The position numbers and the translations under genes are program-made. This document shows positions 16,938 through 24,676 of a stretch of DNA of 64,000 nt, in pieces. The notes beneath the pieces were generated by a model. It was not told the origin of the DNA and searched no databases. It saw nothing but the letters and a program-made list of their open reading frames with translations. How positions within the stretch are numbered: position 1 is the stretch's first letter; every line of letters starts with the position of its first letter. The stretch covers positions 62,001-126,000 of the forward strand of contig JAQVDP010000007.1 of the NCBI GenBank assembly GCA_028698335.1, given 5' to 3'. This stretch comes from Nevskiales bacterium (GTDB lineage: Bacteria > Pseudomonadota > Gammaproteobacteria > Nevskiales > Nevskiaceae).

Positions 16938-17581
16938 GCCGACGCTCCGGTCCGTTCCGCATACCAGCGCCGCTGCTCGCTCAGGCGCTCGGGCAGATGC
17001 CCGAACGGGCCGTCGTAGCCGGTCGCGGCCCAGGTCGCCGGATGCGCGAAATAGAAGAACTGCACGAGAATCCTGACGTTGCTGCCGATCGCACGCAGCA
17101 GCTCGACGCGACTGCCGCACAAGGCGTCGAGCACCGCGCGCTGCGCGTCACCCCCAAGCGCCGAGAACCGCCCGAAATGCCCGTACAGCGACGGCACGTA
17201 TTCGAGCACCCCGAGCGCCGCCTGCAGGTCGCCGCGGATCGACTCCGAAACGAAGCTCAGCTCCTCGTCGAAGCGGCGCACGACCTGTGCCTCATCCACG
17301 TCCGGGAAGCCGCCGCCGGCCGGCAACGCGGCACGGGCGACGGCCTCGAGCGTCTGCGCCTGCGCGACCGACAGCGCCAGCAACGCGCGCCCGTCACGCC
17401 ATCGCCGTTGCGGCTCGCTGCAGGCGCCGAGCACGAAACTGCCGCCCACCGCAGTCGGCAGCAGGGCCAGCCCCCTGATGAAGCGCCGCCGCGACAGTCC
17501 GTGCCAATGAAGGCCGGACATGCCGGATGCCGTCGTCCCGGCACCGTCGCCGCGCAACCCTGCCCCGTCCTGCTCGATCAT
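16934..17581 (-). CDS. Tat-exported lipoprotein, GMC-dehydrogenase small-subunit-like
   Basis: A 215-residue protein with a twin-arginine signal (RRRFIRGLAL, residues 31-40) and a lipobox-like LGAC with Cys54. The mature part resembles the gluconate 2-dehydrogenase subunit 3 family: a helical protein with AGGGFPDVDEAQVVRRFDEEL and a C-terminal HPATWAATGYDGPFGHLPE. It overlaps the GMC gene by 4 bases, so the two should form one complex, the large subunit being carried through Tat by this one. Start ATG 17581 has a GGGGATCGAG sequence upstream; ATG 17521 is an alternative leaving a shorter n-region. The usual cytochrome c subunit is not encoded next to it. Confidence 0.75.
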   Translation of the reverse strand: MIEQDGAGLRGDGAGTTASGMSGLHWHGLSRRRFIRGLALLPTAVGGSFVLGACSEPQRRWRDGRALLALSVAQAQTLEAVARAALPAGGGFPDVDEAQVVRRFDEELSFVSESIRGDLQAALGVLEYVPSLYGHFGRFSALGGDAQRAVLDALCGSRVELLRAIGSNVRILVQFFYFAHPATWAATGYDGPFGHLPERLSEQRRWYAERTGASA

Positions 17582-17777
17582 CTCGATCCCCGTCGGTCCC
17601 CGGATCGGCGCTCGTCCACCACCGCTCCGGGAAATTTATCGTACGCGTATGATTAATCGGGGCGGCGGCGACTGCAAGTCCGTGCCCGGCAAATCTGGGC
17701 GGGGTGCGGAAGTCCCGGGGGTCGTGCGCCGGTCCGGCGGCACGGCATACTCGCCGTCATCATCCGGAGAAGAGCCC

Positions 17778-18137
17778 ATGAGCGAATTCGACAACGATAT
17801 CGAGGCAGCACAACTGGCCACCGACGGCGAACGCAGCACCCTGCTCATCGCCTATGTGCTCGATCTGGTTGCCCCCTTTACCGCCTTTCTGGCTCCGCTC
17901 ATCAGCGTGATCATCAGCCACATCAAGGTCGGCGAAACGCGCAATGCCTTCATCCGCAGCCACCACCAGTGGCTGATCCGGACCTTCTGGTGGAATCTGC
18001 TGTGGGCGGTGATCTTCGGCCTCCTGACCCTGGTCTGGATCGGGTTCATCGGCCTGTTCGGCCTGCTCGTCTGGTGGCTCTACCGCGTGATCCGCGGCCT
18101 GATCGCCTACTCCAACGGCCAGCCGATGCCGCACTGA
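17778..18137 (+). CDS. DUF4870-like small membrane protein
   Basis: A 119-residue protein with a charged N-terminus (residues 1-19) and two or three hydrophobic segments, about 22-50, 66-90 and 90-105. RNAFIRSHHQWLIRTFWWNL and the closing WWLYRVIRGLIAYSNGQPMP follow the pattern of the DUF4870/Tic20-like family found widely in bacteria; its function is not established. Start ATG 17778 has GGAGAAG 5 bases upstream. It is monocistronic, divergent from the GMC pair and convergent with the ROK kinase. Confidence 0.75.
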   Translation: MSEFDNDIEAAQLATDGERSTLLIAYVLDLVAPFTAFLAPLISVIISHIKVGETRNAFIRSHHQWLIRTFWWNLLWAVIFGLLTLVWIGFIGLFGLLVWWLYRVIRGLIAYSNGQPMPH

Positions 18138-18159
18138 ATCCGCCGGCGGCACCGGCCGC

Positions 18160-19065
18160 CTATTCCGGCCACAACCACGCGGCGCCGCGCACGCCGCTGC
18201 TGTCGCCGTGTTGCGCCGGCACGATCCGCGTGTCGACCCGGTCGGAAAACACCCACTGCCCCCACAGGCGCGGCACGTTGCGGTACAGCCGCTCGATCCG
18301 GGACAGCCCCCCGCCAATGACGATGGCATCCGGATCGAGCACGTTGATGATGCTCGCCAGCGCCCGCGCCAGACGATCCTCCCAGCGCCGCAGCGTCGCT
18401 TCGCAGTCCGCGTCGCCGGCTTCGGCGCGTTCGACGATCTGCTCGCCGCGCAGCGGCTCGCCGCCGTGGCGGCGATGATCCTCGGCCAGCCCGGGGCCGC
18501 AGCACCAGGTCTCGATCGAGCCGTGGCGGCCGTCCCAGCCCAGCGGCCCGGGCACCTCGCCCCATTCGGGCCGCGGCCACGGCAGGGCGTTGTGCCCCCA
18601 CTCGCCGGCGATCGCGTTGGGGCCCGACAGCAACTCGCCGCCGACGGCGACACCGCCGCCGACGCCGGTCCCGATGATCACCCCGAACACACAATGCGCC
18701 CCCGCGGCCGCGCCGTCGCGGGCCTCGGAAAGGGTCATGCAGTCGGCATCGTTGGCGATGCGGACGGCGCGCCCGAGTCGCTGTTCCAGATCCTCGAGCA
18801 GGAAATGTCCATTGAGACAGGTCGAGTTGCAGTTCTTCATGCGACCGTCGACCTTCGACCGCGCGCCGGGCGTGCCGGCCCCGACCGGCAGCCCCGACGC
18901 GCCGACCTCGCGCTCCAGCGTTCCGACCAGATCGGCGATCGTCCGCAGCGCGGCGTCGTAGTCGTCAGGCGGCGTCGGCACCCGGTGGCGCGCCAGGATG
19001 TGCGACCCGGCATCCATCACCACCCCTTCGATCTTGGTGCCGCCCAGGTCGATGCCGATTCTCAC
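18160..19065 (-). CDS. ROK-family sugar kinase (fructokinase-like), zinc cysteines missing
   Basis: A 301-residue ROK kinase. N-terminal IGIDLGGTKIEG is the ATP phosphate loop, IANDADCMTLSEARDG carries the catalytic Asp, and GEWGH (His158) is the sugar/zinc-site motif. It is closest in pattern to fructokinase/Mak-type enzymes. The ROK zinc signature CxCGxxGCxE is replaced by G176-W-D178-G-R-H-G-S183-I-E185, so all three zinc cysteines are gone while His158 stays. Start GTG 19065 was chosen for its GAGGGGG ribosome-binding site 5 bases upstream; an open extension to 19086 lacks one. It could phosphorylate fructose or another hexose. Confidence 0.83.
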   Translation of the reverse strand: MRIGIDLGGTKIEGVVMDAGSHILARHRVPTPPDDYDAALRTIADLVGTLEREVGASGLPVGAGTPGARSKVDGRMKNCNSTCLNGHFLLEDLEQRLGRAVRIANDADCMTLSEARDGAAAGAHCVFGVIIGTGVGGGVAVGGELLSGPNAIAGEWGHNALPWPRPEWGEVPGPLGWDGRHGSIETWCCGPGLAEDHRRHGGEPLRGEQIVERAEAGDADCEATLRRWEDRLARALASIINVLDPDAIVIGGGLSRIERLYRNVPRLWGQWVFSDRVDTRIVPAQHGDSSGVRGAAWLWPE

Positions 19066-19121
19066 CGCTGCCCCCTCGCCGATCACTGACCCGGCGCATT
19101 ATCCCGACAGCGCCGCCGAAG

Positions 19122-19151
19122 CTGAAGGGCGCGTCGTCACGCGCCCTTCAG
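19122..19151 (-). terminator. Perfect hairpin after the acylase gene
   Basis: 13-bp perfect stem (19122-19134 with 19139-19151) with loop CGTC, 4 bases beyond the stop of the acylase gene. There is no T-run after it on the minus strand, so it may act as an mRNA 3'-end stabiliser or a weak terminator. Confidence 0.5.
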
Positions 19152-19154
19152 GAC

Positions 19155-22100
19155 TCACTGCGCGGAACGGTCGCGGGTGATCTCGACCGCCTGCTGGAAG
19201 GTCGGGCGGTTGATCCAGTGGATCGGCGGCACCGGCAGCAGGCTGAACGAGGTGTGCTCGACCGCATCGTAGTCCTCGACGACCGCGCCGTCGCTGCCCT
19301 TGGCATTGGGGAGCTGGCTGCCGTCCCAGTTGCCGATGTTGTCGAGCCCACCAAGGTCGGTGAGCGCGCCGTCGAGCGCGCTCAGCACCGCATTGCGGCA
19401 GTCGTCGTAGACGCCGGTGCCGGCGCACTTGAGCGCCCGGTAGTCGGTACGCCCCGGCACGTCGAGCGCGGCCTGCAGCATCCGCACCATGTGCTGGAAC
19501 CAGCCCTCCTGGAAGGCCGAACCCTGCGCGCGCGGGGCATCGTACCGCCCGGCCAGGACCGGCACGCCCTGCGCATCCAGCGCCGCCAGCTGCGGGGTCA
19601 TCGTGTCCATCAGGCGCAGATACCAGGCGTCCATCAGCACGACTTGCGCGCGCTGGTCATAGACGCCGTCGGCGTCGCGATCCCGGCGCATCGATCCGAG
19701 GCCGGGCTGGCCGTCGATCCACTGCCGCGAACCGGCATCGATCCACGCCTGCATCAGGGTCACCACCTGCTGCTGCGCATCACTGAGCTCGCCCGCCTGC
19801 ATGATCTGCAACAGCAGCGGCAGCAGCCGCTGGCCGCGCAGATCGGTGTAGGCGGCGTCGGCCATGATTTCGATCATGCTGGCCAGATCGTGCTTGCGCC
19901 CGCTGGCCTTGAATGCGTCCAGGCGGCGGCTGAGCATCTCGACGCGATGGGTCGGACCGTAGGTGCCGTTGCTGTCGGCCGCCCACCAGCCCGCGGCGCC
20001 GCTGTTGTTCCAGTTCGCCAGGTAACCGCTCGCCGGATTCCGGTCCTGGACGTGGGCCGACAGCGGCAGATAGCCCGGCCACTCGTAGTAGCCGTCGGTC
20101 TTCGCGCCCTGCGCCACCGGACGGGCCCGGCTCGGGAACGCGATCGCGCCCTGGTTGCCGTCCCCGCCATAGGTCTCGAAGAAGGTCGCCGGAAGATTCT
20201 GGTCGGCGACCCACTCGAAGTTGCCGTCACCCCAGACCGGCAGGTCCGGGTGCTGCTGCGGGTGGCGCTGGGGATACAGGCCGGACTGGATGTAGGCGAT
20301 GTCGCGGCTGTCGGCGTAGAGCCAGTTGAAGGTCGCGGTCATGCTGTTGAACAGCTGCTTGAACCGCTGCTGCGTCATCGCGCGGCCGGTCGTCGTCAGC
20401 AACGCGAACGGCGCCGCGGTATCCACGTCGGCGAAGAAGGTCGAGCGTTGGCTGGAGATCGCCACCGGCTGGCCGTTGACCGTCGCCGTTCCGAACACCG
20501 GCCCGTAGTGCGTGCGCAGGATGTAGCGGTTGACCTGCTCGGGGAGGGCCGGGCCACCGAGCGCGACGCTGGCCACGGTGGGGTTGGCGGTCCAGGTGTC
20601 GACCCGCCGGTAGAAGCGCACGCAGCTGCCCTTGTAAAGATAACCATCGGCATCCGGAAAGCCGTCGCCGTCGCCGTCGTCGCGGGACGCGGCGCTGCCG
20701 TCGACATTGCACATGCGCGACACCCGGGTATCGGTGAAGTCCGAACTCGCCGAAGTCGGGCTCCACGCGAAGTCCAGACCGTGGCCGATGACGATGTACG
20801 GCAGATTCACCGTGGAGATGCCGCGCGCCGCCAGCTCGAAATCGGTATCGCCGTGCGACACCACCGCCGCCTCCCACAGCAGCTGCGGGTTGAAGTACCC
20901 GGTCTGCGGCCCGGCGACCATGATCGGATGCCCTGACCGGGTCTGAGACCCCTCGACGGCGATGAAGTTGGACGTCGTCATCGGCAGTCCGATGCGGTTC
21001 AGCAGCTCGCGCAGACTCTGCCCCGGCGCGTCGGACACCGCCAGCGTCTGCGCCCGCAACGGCGGCGCGACCGGCTCGGCACCGAGCCGCGCCGCATCAT
21101 CGCGCGCGGCCTGCAGCCAGCCCAGCTTGCCCAGATTCCGCAACGCGTCCGTCTCCGGCGCGGTCTTGCCGAAGCCGCCGCCCTCGCCGCCGGGGACCGG
21201 CGCCTCCAGCGGCAGGCCGGCACCGTGCGTCTGCAGCACGAAACCCTCGAAGCTGCCGGCATCCCAGATCGCCGCGCCGGCCGGCAGCGGCTGCGGGCAA
21301 CGCTCGTCCAGCGCCGCCGGTGACTGCGTGGCGAACCGACCCGAGGCCGTGTGCGGCGTATCCGGCGCGTCGGCGTGGCGCAGATCGCGCCACAGCTCGC
21401 AGGCCGCCTGCGGAATGGCGGTCGTGCCCGGACCGATGCTCGGATCCAGCGCCTGCAGCAGCCGCAGATTGCGCGCCTCGCCGCCACCGCCGAAGCCCAG
21501 CGCCGACTGGATCAGCACGGCGTTGGCGACGATATCGTTGACGGTGAACGGATCCGGCGGGAATTTCGGCAGATCGAGCCCCAGCGCCAGCGTGGCGTAC
21601 TCCGGCGGCACCTCCGCGATCGCCGCGCCCTGCAGCGCGTCGATGTAGGCATTCATGCCGGCGACGAAGGTCTGCGTATCGTTCAGGAACATCGTCCCCA
21701 GCGGTTCACCGAGCTTGTCGACCGCCGCGGTGACGATCGCGGTCAGCTCGTCCTCGCTGTAGCCCGATGGCGCACCGAATTCGAGATCGAGCTCGTAGGT
21801 CGTCGGCGACGGCCCGAGCATCTCGGAGGCGCGGCCTCGGCCGACCTTGCGCAGCAGGTCGAACAGCCACAGGCGATCCTGCGCCGCTGCGTATCCGAGA
21901 CCGAACTGGGCCGCCTCGCGATCGTCGCCTTCGACATAGGGCACGCCCCAGCCATCACGCCGGATCGTCACGGCGCCGCCGTCGGGCGCGGTCAGCGTCA
22001 GCGCCGATACCGCGTCGGCATCCGACAGCGTCAACGCGGCGGCCTTGAAATAGTTGCAGGCGTCGTCGGACGCCGCTTCGTGGGCGGCGATGTCCGCTGG

Positions 22101-22436
22101 CGGCGTGCACGGCTCCGACTTCAGGCCCTGCTTGGCGTAGGCGAGGTTGCCGTAGAGATCGAGCTGATCGCGGAAGTGATCCGGATAGCTGACCACCGGA
22201 ACCCCGGGCACCGGCGCACCGACGCCGCCGGCGGAATTGCCGTTGGCACCCGGCGGTACGATCGCCATGAACGTGTTGCCCGCGATGTCTTCCGCCGGGG
22301 CCGGATGCGAGCCGCCGCCCGCCCCGGCAACCGGATCGCTGCTGCCGCACCCCGCCACGATGACCGCTGCCGCGGCCATCCCGATCCAACGCTCCGCATC
22401 GCCCCAGAACCCGGCAGACCTGCCTTGACTGGCCAT
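19155..22436 (-). CDS. Penicillin acylase-family (S45) lipoprotein hydrolase
   Basis: A 1093-residue Ntn-hydrolase precursor, at the large end for the family. The N-terminus has a signal with lipobox AVIVAGC, predicting a lipoprotein. The acylase core opens with TIRRDGWGVPYVEGDDREAA and GLGYAAAQDRLWLFDLLR. The predicted autocatalytic cleavage site is before Ser489 in MTTSNFIAVEGSQTRSGHP, where Ser becomes the N-terminal nucleophile of the beta chain; the catalytic Asn region PLSAHVQDRNPASGYLANWN follows. Substrates could be acyl-homoserine lactones, beta-lactams or other amides; sequence does not decide. GGAGAGGAGAG precedes the ATG. Divergent from the zincin-like gene at 22511. Confidence 0.88.
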   Translation of the reverse strand: MASQGRSAGFWGDAERWIGMAAAAVIVAGCGSSDPVAGAGGGSHPAPAEDIAGNTFMAIVPPGANGNSAGGVGAPVPGVPVVSYPDHFRDQLDLYGNLAYAKQGLKSEPCTPPADIAAHEAASDDACNYFKAAALTLSDADAVSALTLTAPDGGAVTIRRDGWGVPYVEGDDREAAQFGLGYAAAQDRLWLFDLLRKVGRGRASEMLGPSPTTYELDLEFGAPSGYSEDELTAIVTAAVDKLGEPLGTMFLNDTQTFVAGMNAYIDALQGAAIAEVPPEYATLALGLDLPKFPPDPFTVNDIVANAVLIQSALGFGGGGEARNLRLLQALDPSIGPGTTAIPQAACELWRDLRHADAPDTPHTASGRFATQSPAALDERCPQPLPAGAAIWDAGSFEGFVLQTHGAGLPLEAPVPGGEGGGFGKTAPETDALRNLGKLGWLQAARDDAARLGAEPVAPPLRAQTLAVSDAPGQSLRELLNRIGLPMTTSNFIAVEGSQTRSGHPIMVAGPQTGYFNPQLLWEAAVVSHGDTDFELAARGISTVNLPYIVIGHGLDFAWSPTSASSDFTDTRVSRMCNVDGSAASRDDGDGDGFPDADGYLYKGSCVRFYRRVDTWTANPTVASVALGGPALPEQVNRYILRTHYGPVFGTATVNGQPVAISSQRSTFFADVDTAAPFALLTTTGRAMTQQRFKQLFNSMTATFNWLYADSRDIAYIQSGLYPQRHPQQHPDLPVWGDGNFEWVADQNLPATFFETYGGDGNQGAIAFPSRARPVAQGAKTDGYYEWPGYLPLSAHVQDRNPASGYLANWNNSGAAGWWAADSNGTYGPTHRVEMLSRRLDAFKASGRKHDLASMIEIMADAAYTDLRGQRLLPLLLQIMQAGELSDAQQQVVTLMQAWIDAGSRQWIDGQPGLGSMRRDRDADGVYDQRAQVVLMDAWYLRLMDTMTPQLAALDAQGVPVLAGRYDAPRAQGSAFQEGWFQHMVRMLQAALDVPGRTDYRALKCAGTGVYDDCRNAVLSALDGALTDLGGLDNIGNWDGSQLPNAKGSDGAVVEDYDAVEHTSFSLLPVPPIHWINRPTFQQAVEITRDRSAQ

Positions 22437-22495
22437 GATCGCTCTCCTCTCCGAATGTATTAGTCGTTATCGATGACGCCAGAACCACAGGGCAC

Positions 22496-22501
22496 TATAG
22501 T
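22496..22501 (+). promoter_or_regulatory. Candidate -10 box for the 22511 gene
   Basis: TATAGT lies 9 bases before ATG 22511 and no ribosome-binding site follows it, suggesting a leaderless or near-leaderless transcript. It sits in the palindrome ACTATAGT, so it could also be read toward the acylase gene. No clear -35. Confidence 0.35.
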
Positions 22502-22510
22502 GCGCCCCCG

Positions 22511-23041
22511 ATGGAACCGACCAGCAAAAACGGCCTGCCCGAAACCGACGAGCCGGTGGTCAAGCGCCTGCGGGCGATGGCGGTGGACGACATCCGCGCG
22601 CTGCTGGCGCCATACGGTCTGGCGGTGACCTGCCTCGACGACGGTGAGCCGATTCCGGGCAGTTTCTGGGGCGACACCGAAGCGGGACTGGTCGGCGACA
22701 TGCTGTACGTACGCCCGGACACGCCGGTGCATTCGGCGCTCCACGAGGCCTGTCACTACATCTGTGTCGACGGCCCGCGCCGCGCGGTTCTGCATACCGA
22801 CGCCAACGGCGACGACGCCGAGGAGAACGCGGTCTGTTACCTCCAGGTCCTGCTCGCGCGGCGCCTGCCCGGCTATTCGCCCGGACAGCTGTTCGCCGAC
22901 ATGGATGCCTGGGGCTACAACTTCGTGCTCGGATCGGCGCAGGCCTGGTTCGAGCGCGATGCCGACGACGCCCGCCGCTGGCTTGAGCGCCACGGCCTGA
23001 TCGATGCGGAGGCGCAACCGCTCGGCCGCTGCCGTATCTGA
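22511..23041 (+). CDS. Zincin-like protein of unknown function (HExxH)
   Basis: A 176-residue soluble protein. SALHEACHYICVD contains HExxH (His78, Glu79, His82), and DAEENAVCYLQVLLARRL about 22 residues later supplies a possible third ligand (Glu104 or Glu105). This arrangement resembles the ImmA/IrrE-type metallopeptidase fold. Other landmarks are GSFWGDTEAGLVGDMLYVRPDTPVHS and DMDAWGYNFVLGSA. No signal peptide. Not a recognised named family member; peptidase activity is inference from the motif. It is transcribed toward the metal-uptake genes, 60 bases ahead of the 23102 gene. Confidence 0.75.
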   Translation: MEPTSKNGLPETDEPVVKRLRAMAVDDIRALLAPYGLAVTCLDDGEPIPGSFWGDTEAGLVGDMLYVRPDTPVHSALHEACHYICVDGPRRAVLHTDANGDDAEENAVCYLQVLLARRLPGYSPGQLFADMDAWGYNFVLGSAQAWFERDADDARRWLERHGLIDAEAQPLGRCRI

Positions 23042-23086
23042 CGGGCATGCGGAAAACCGCCCATGCGCGCGGTGCGTGACTGCGGC

Positions 23087-23092
23087 TAGAAT
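23087..23092 (+). promoter_or_regulatory. Candidate -10 box for the 23102 gene
   Basis: TAGAAT lies 9 bases before ATG 23102, with no ribosome-binding site between, the same spacing as at 22496. A start here would begin the metal-uptake transcription unit. No Zur- or Fur-type palindrome was recognised beside it. Confidence 0.35.
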
Positions 23093-23101
23093 CGGGCCGT
23101 C

Positions 23102-23386
23102 ATGCGCGCCAATCCGATCCGCCGCAGCCTGCTGATCCTGGCCCTGGTCCTGGGCCAGTGGCTGGTGTTCGCGCACACGCTCCAGCATCCCTCGCTGGCC
23201 AGCGAACTGCACTGCCAGATCTGCCTGCACGCGCACGGACTCGACAGCGGCATCACCAGTACGCCCGACCACACGGTCGCGCTGACCGGCACCACCGAAG
23301 CGCCGCCGCCACCGGTCCTGGTCGCACCGGCACTCCGGCCGGTCCGCCACAGCCCGATCCGCGGACCGCCATCCCACCTCGCCTGA
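23102..23386 (+). CDS. Small exported His/Cys protein (DUF2946-like)
   Basis: A 94-residue protein. Hydrophobic signal (residues 8-24), then H25-x3-H29 and the cluster ELHCQICLHAHGLDSG with a CxxC pair (Cys38, Cys41) and His37, His43 and His45. The C-terminal half is Pro/Thr/Arg-rich and probably disordered. The His/Cys cluster suggests metal binding in the periplasm. Similar short DUF2946-type proteins sit beside metal-uptake genes in other proteobacteria. It is followed after 73 bases by an outer-membrane barrel and a metal-binding lipocalin-free uptake set, so a role as metal sensor or chaperone is plausible but unproven. Confidence 0.65.
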   Translation: MRANPIRRSLLILALVLGQWLVFAHTLQHPSLASELHCQICLHAHGLDSGITSTPDHTVALTGTTEAPPPPVLVAPALRPVRHSPIRGPPSHLA

Positions 23387-23459
23387 CCCACTGATTCCGT
23401 CCTGCCCGATGCCGATTGGGGCGGGCGATACGTGCATTGATTCAAGCGAGGTAATTTTC

Positions 23460-24665
23460 ATGCAACGCATGCTCCTGGCATCGCTCGCCGGCAGTCTGCT
23501 CGGCATCACGGCGCAGCCTGCGCTGGCCCAGACCCAAACCGGCAGCGGCAACTTCAATCCCAAGATCAGCCTGATTCTCGACGGCAAGTACGCCCACTAC
23601 AGCAACGACACCGAAGCCGAGATTCCGGGTTTCCTGCTCGGCCCCGAAACCGAGCCGCCGGCGTCCGGCTTCTCGATCGGCGAAAGCGAGCTGGTGATCG
23701 AGTCGAACATCGACGACCAGTTCCACGGCTGGATGACGATCGCCCTCGAAAACGAGGACGGCGAGACCGTCGTCGCGGTCGAGGAAGCCTACGTCGATAC
23801 GCTGGCGCTGCCCTACGGCCTGGCCGCGAAGTTCGGCCGCTTCTATTCCGACATCGGCTACCTCAACCGCCATCATCCGCACGCCTGGGATTTCGTCGAC
23901 GCACCGCTGGTGTACCGCAGCCTGCTCGCCGGACAGCTCGGCGACGACGGCGTCCAGCTTCGCTGGCTGGCGCCGACCGACCTCTTCGTCGAGATCGGCG
24001 GCGAGGCCCTGCGCGGTGCCGCCTACCCCGCGGGCGGCGACAATCGCAGCGGCATCGAGGCGTGGACGGCGTTCACCCACGTCGGCGGCGACATCGGCAG
24101 CGGCGGCTCCTGGCGCGCCGGACTCTGGCACTACGCCGGAACCGCCGAGGATCGGCGCAGCGGCGAGGACATCGAAACCGGATTCACCGGCGACAGCCGC
24201 ATCACCGGCATCGACTTCGTCTACAAGTGGGCCCCGAACGGCAACCCGCTGGTCCACAACCTGGTGATCCAGGCCGAGGCGATGCGCCGCAGCGAGAACG
24301 GTACGGTGGTCCACGATCCCGACGGCGGTGCGGTCGCCAGCCGCTATGACGGCGACCAGGTCGGCTGGTACGTACAGGGCGTCTACCAGTTCATGCGTCG
24401 CTGGCGGGCCGGCCTGCGCTACGACCGCCTCGGCGCGAGCAACGACGTGGCCAACCCGGCGGCTGACACGACGCTGGCGCTGCTCGCGGACGACGGCGAC
24501 GCCCCGCAGCGGTACTCGGCGATGGTCGACTTCTCGAACAGCGAATTCTCGCGCCTGAGGCTGCAGTACAACCGCGACGAGTCGCGGCCCGACGGGCAGA
24601 GCGACGACCAGATCTATCTGCAGTACATCTTCAGTCTGGGCTCGCACCCGGCCCACCAGTTCTGA
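23460..24665 (+). CDS. Outer-membrane beta-barrel of the metal-uptake cluster
   Basis: A 401-residue barrel with signal peptide (ending QPALAQ near residue 24) and the closing Phe expected of barrel proteins. Internal features: KISLILDGKYAHYS, ESELVIESNIDDQFHGWMTI, LAAKFGRFYSDIGYLNRHHPHAW and repeated aromatic strand ends. There is no N-terminal plug domain, so this is a porin-like channel and not a TonB receptor. ATG 23460 has GAGG 8 bases upstream and is preferred over an upstream in-frame ATG at 23409. It lies 11 bases before the metal-binding protein gene, so it probably moves a divalent metal across the outer membrane. Exact substrate unknown. Confidence 0.8.
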   Translation: MQRMLLASLAGSLLGITAQPALAQTQTGSGNFNPKISLILDGKYAHYSNDTEAEIPGFLLGPETEPPASGFSIGESELVIESNIDDQFHGWMTIALENEDGETVVAVEEAYVDTLALPYGLAAKFGRFYSDIGYLNRHHPHAWDFVDAPLVYRSLLAGQLGDDGVQLRWLAPTDLFVEIGGEALRGAAYPAGGDNRSGIEAWTAFTHVGGDIGSGGSWRAGLWHYAGTAEDRRSGEDIETGFTGDSRITGIDFVYKWAPNGNPLVHNLVIQAEAMRRSENGTVVHDPDGGAVASRYDGDQVGWYVQGVYQFMRRWRAGLRYDRLGASNDVANPAADTTLALLADDGDAPQRYSAMVDFSNSEFSRLRLQYNRDESRPDGQSDDQIYLQYIFSLGSHPAHQF

Positions 24666-24676
24666 CGGAGACCGAC

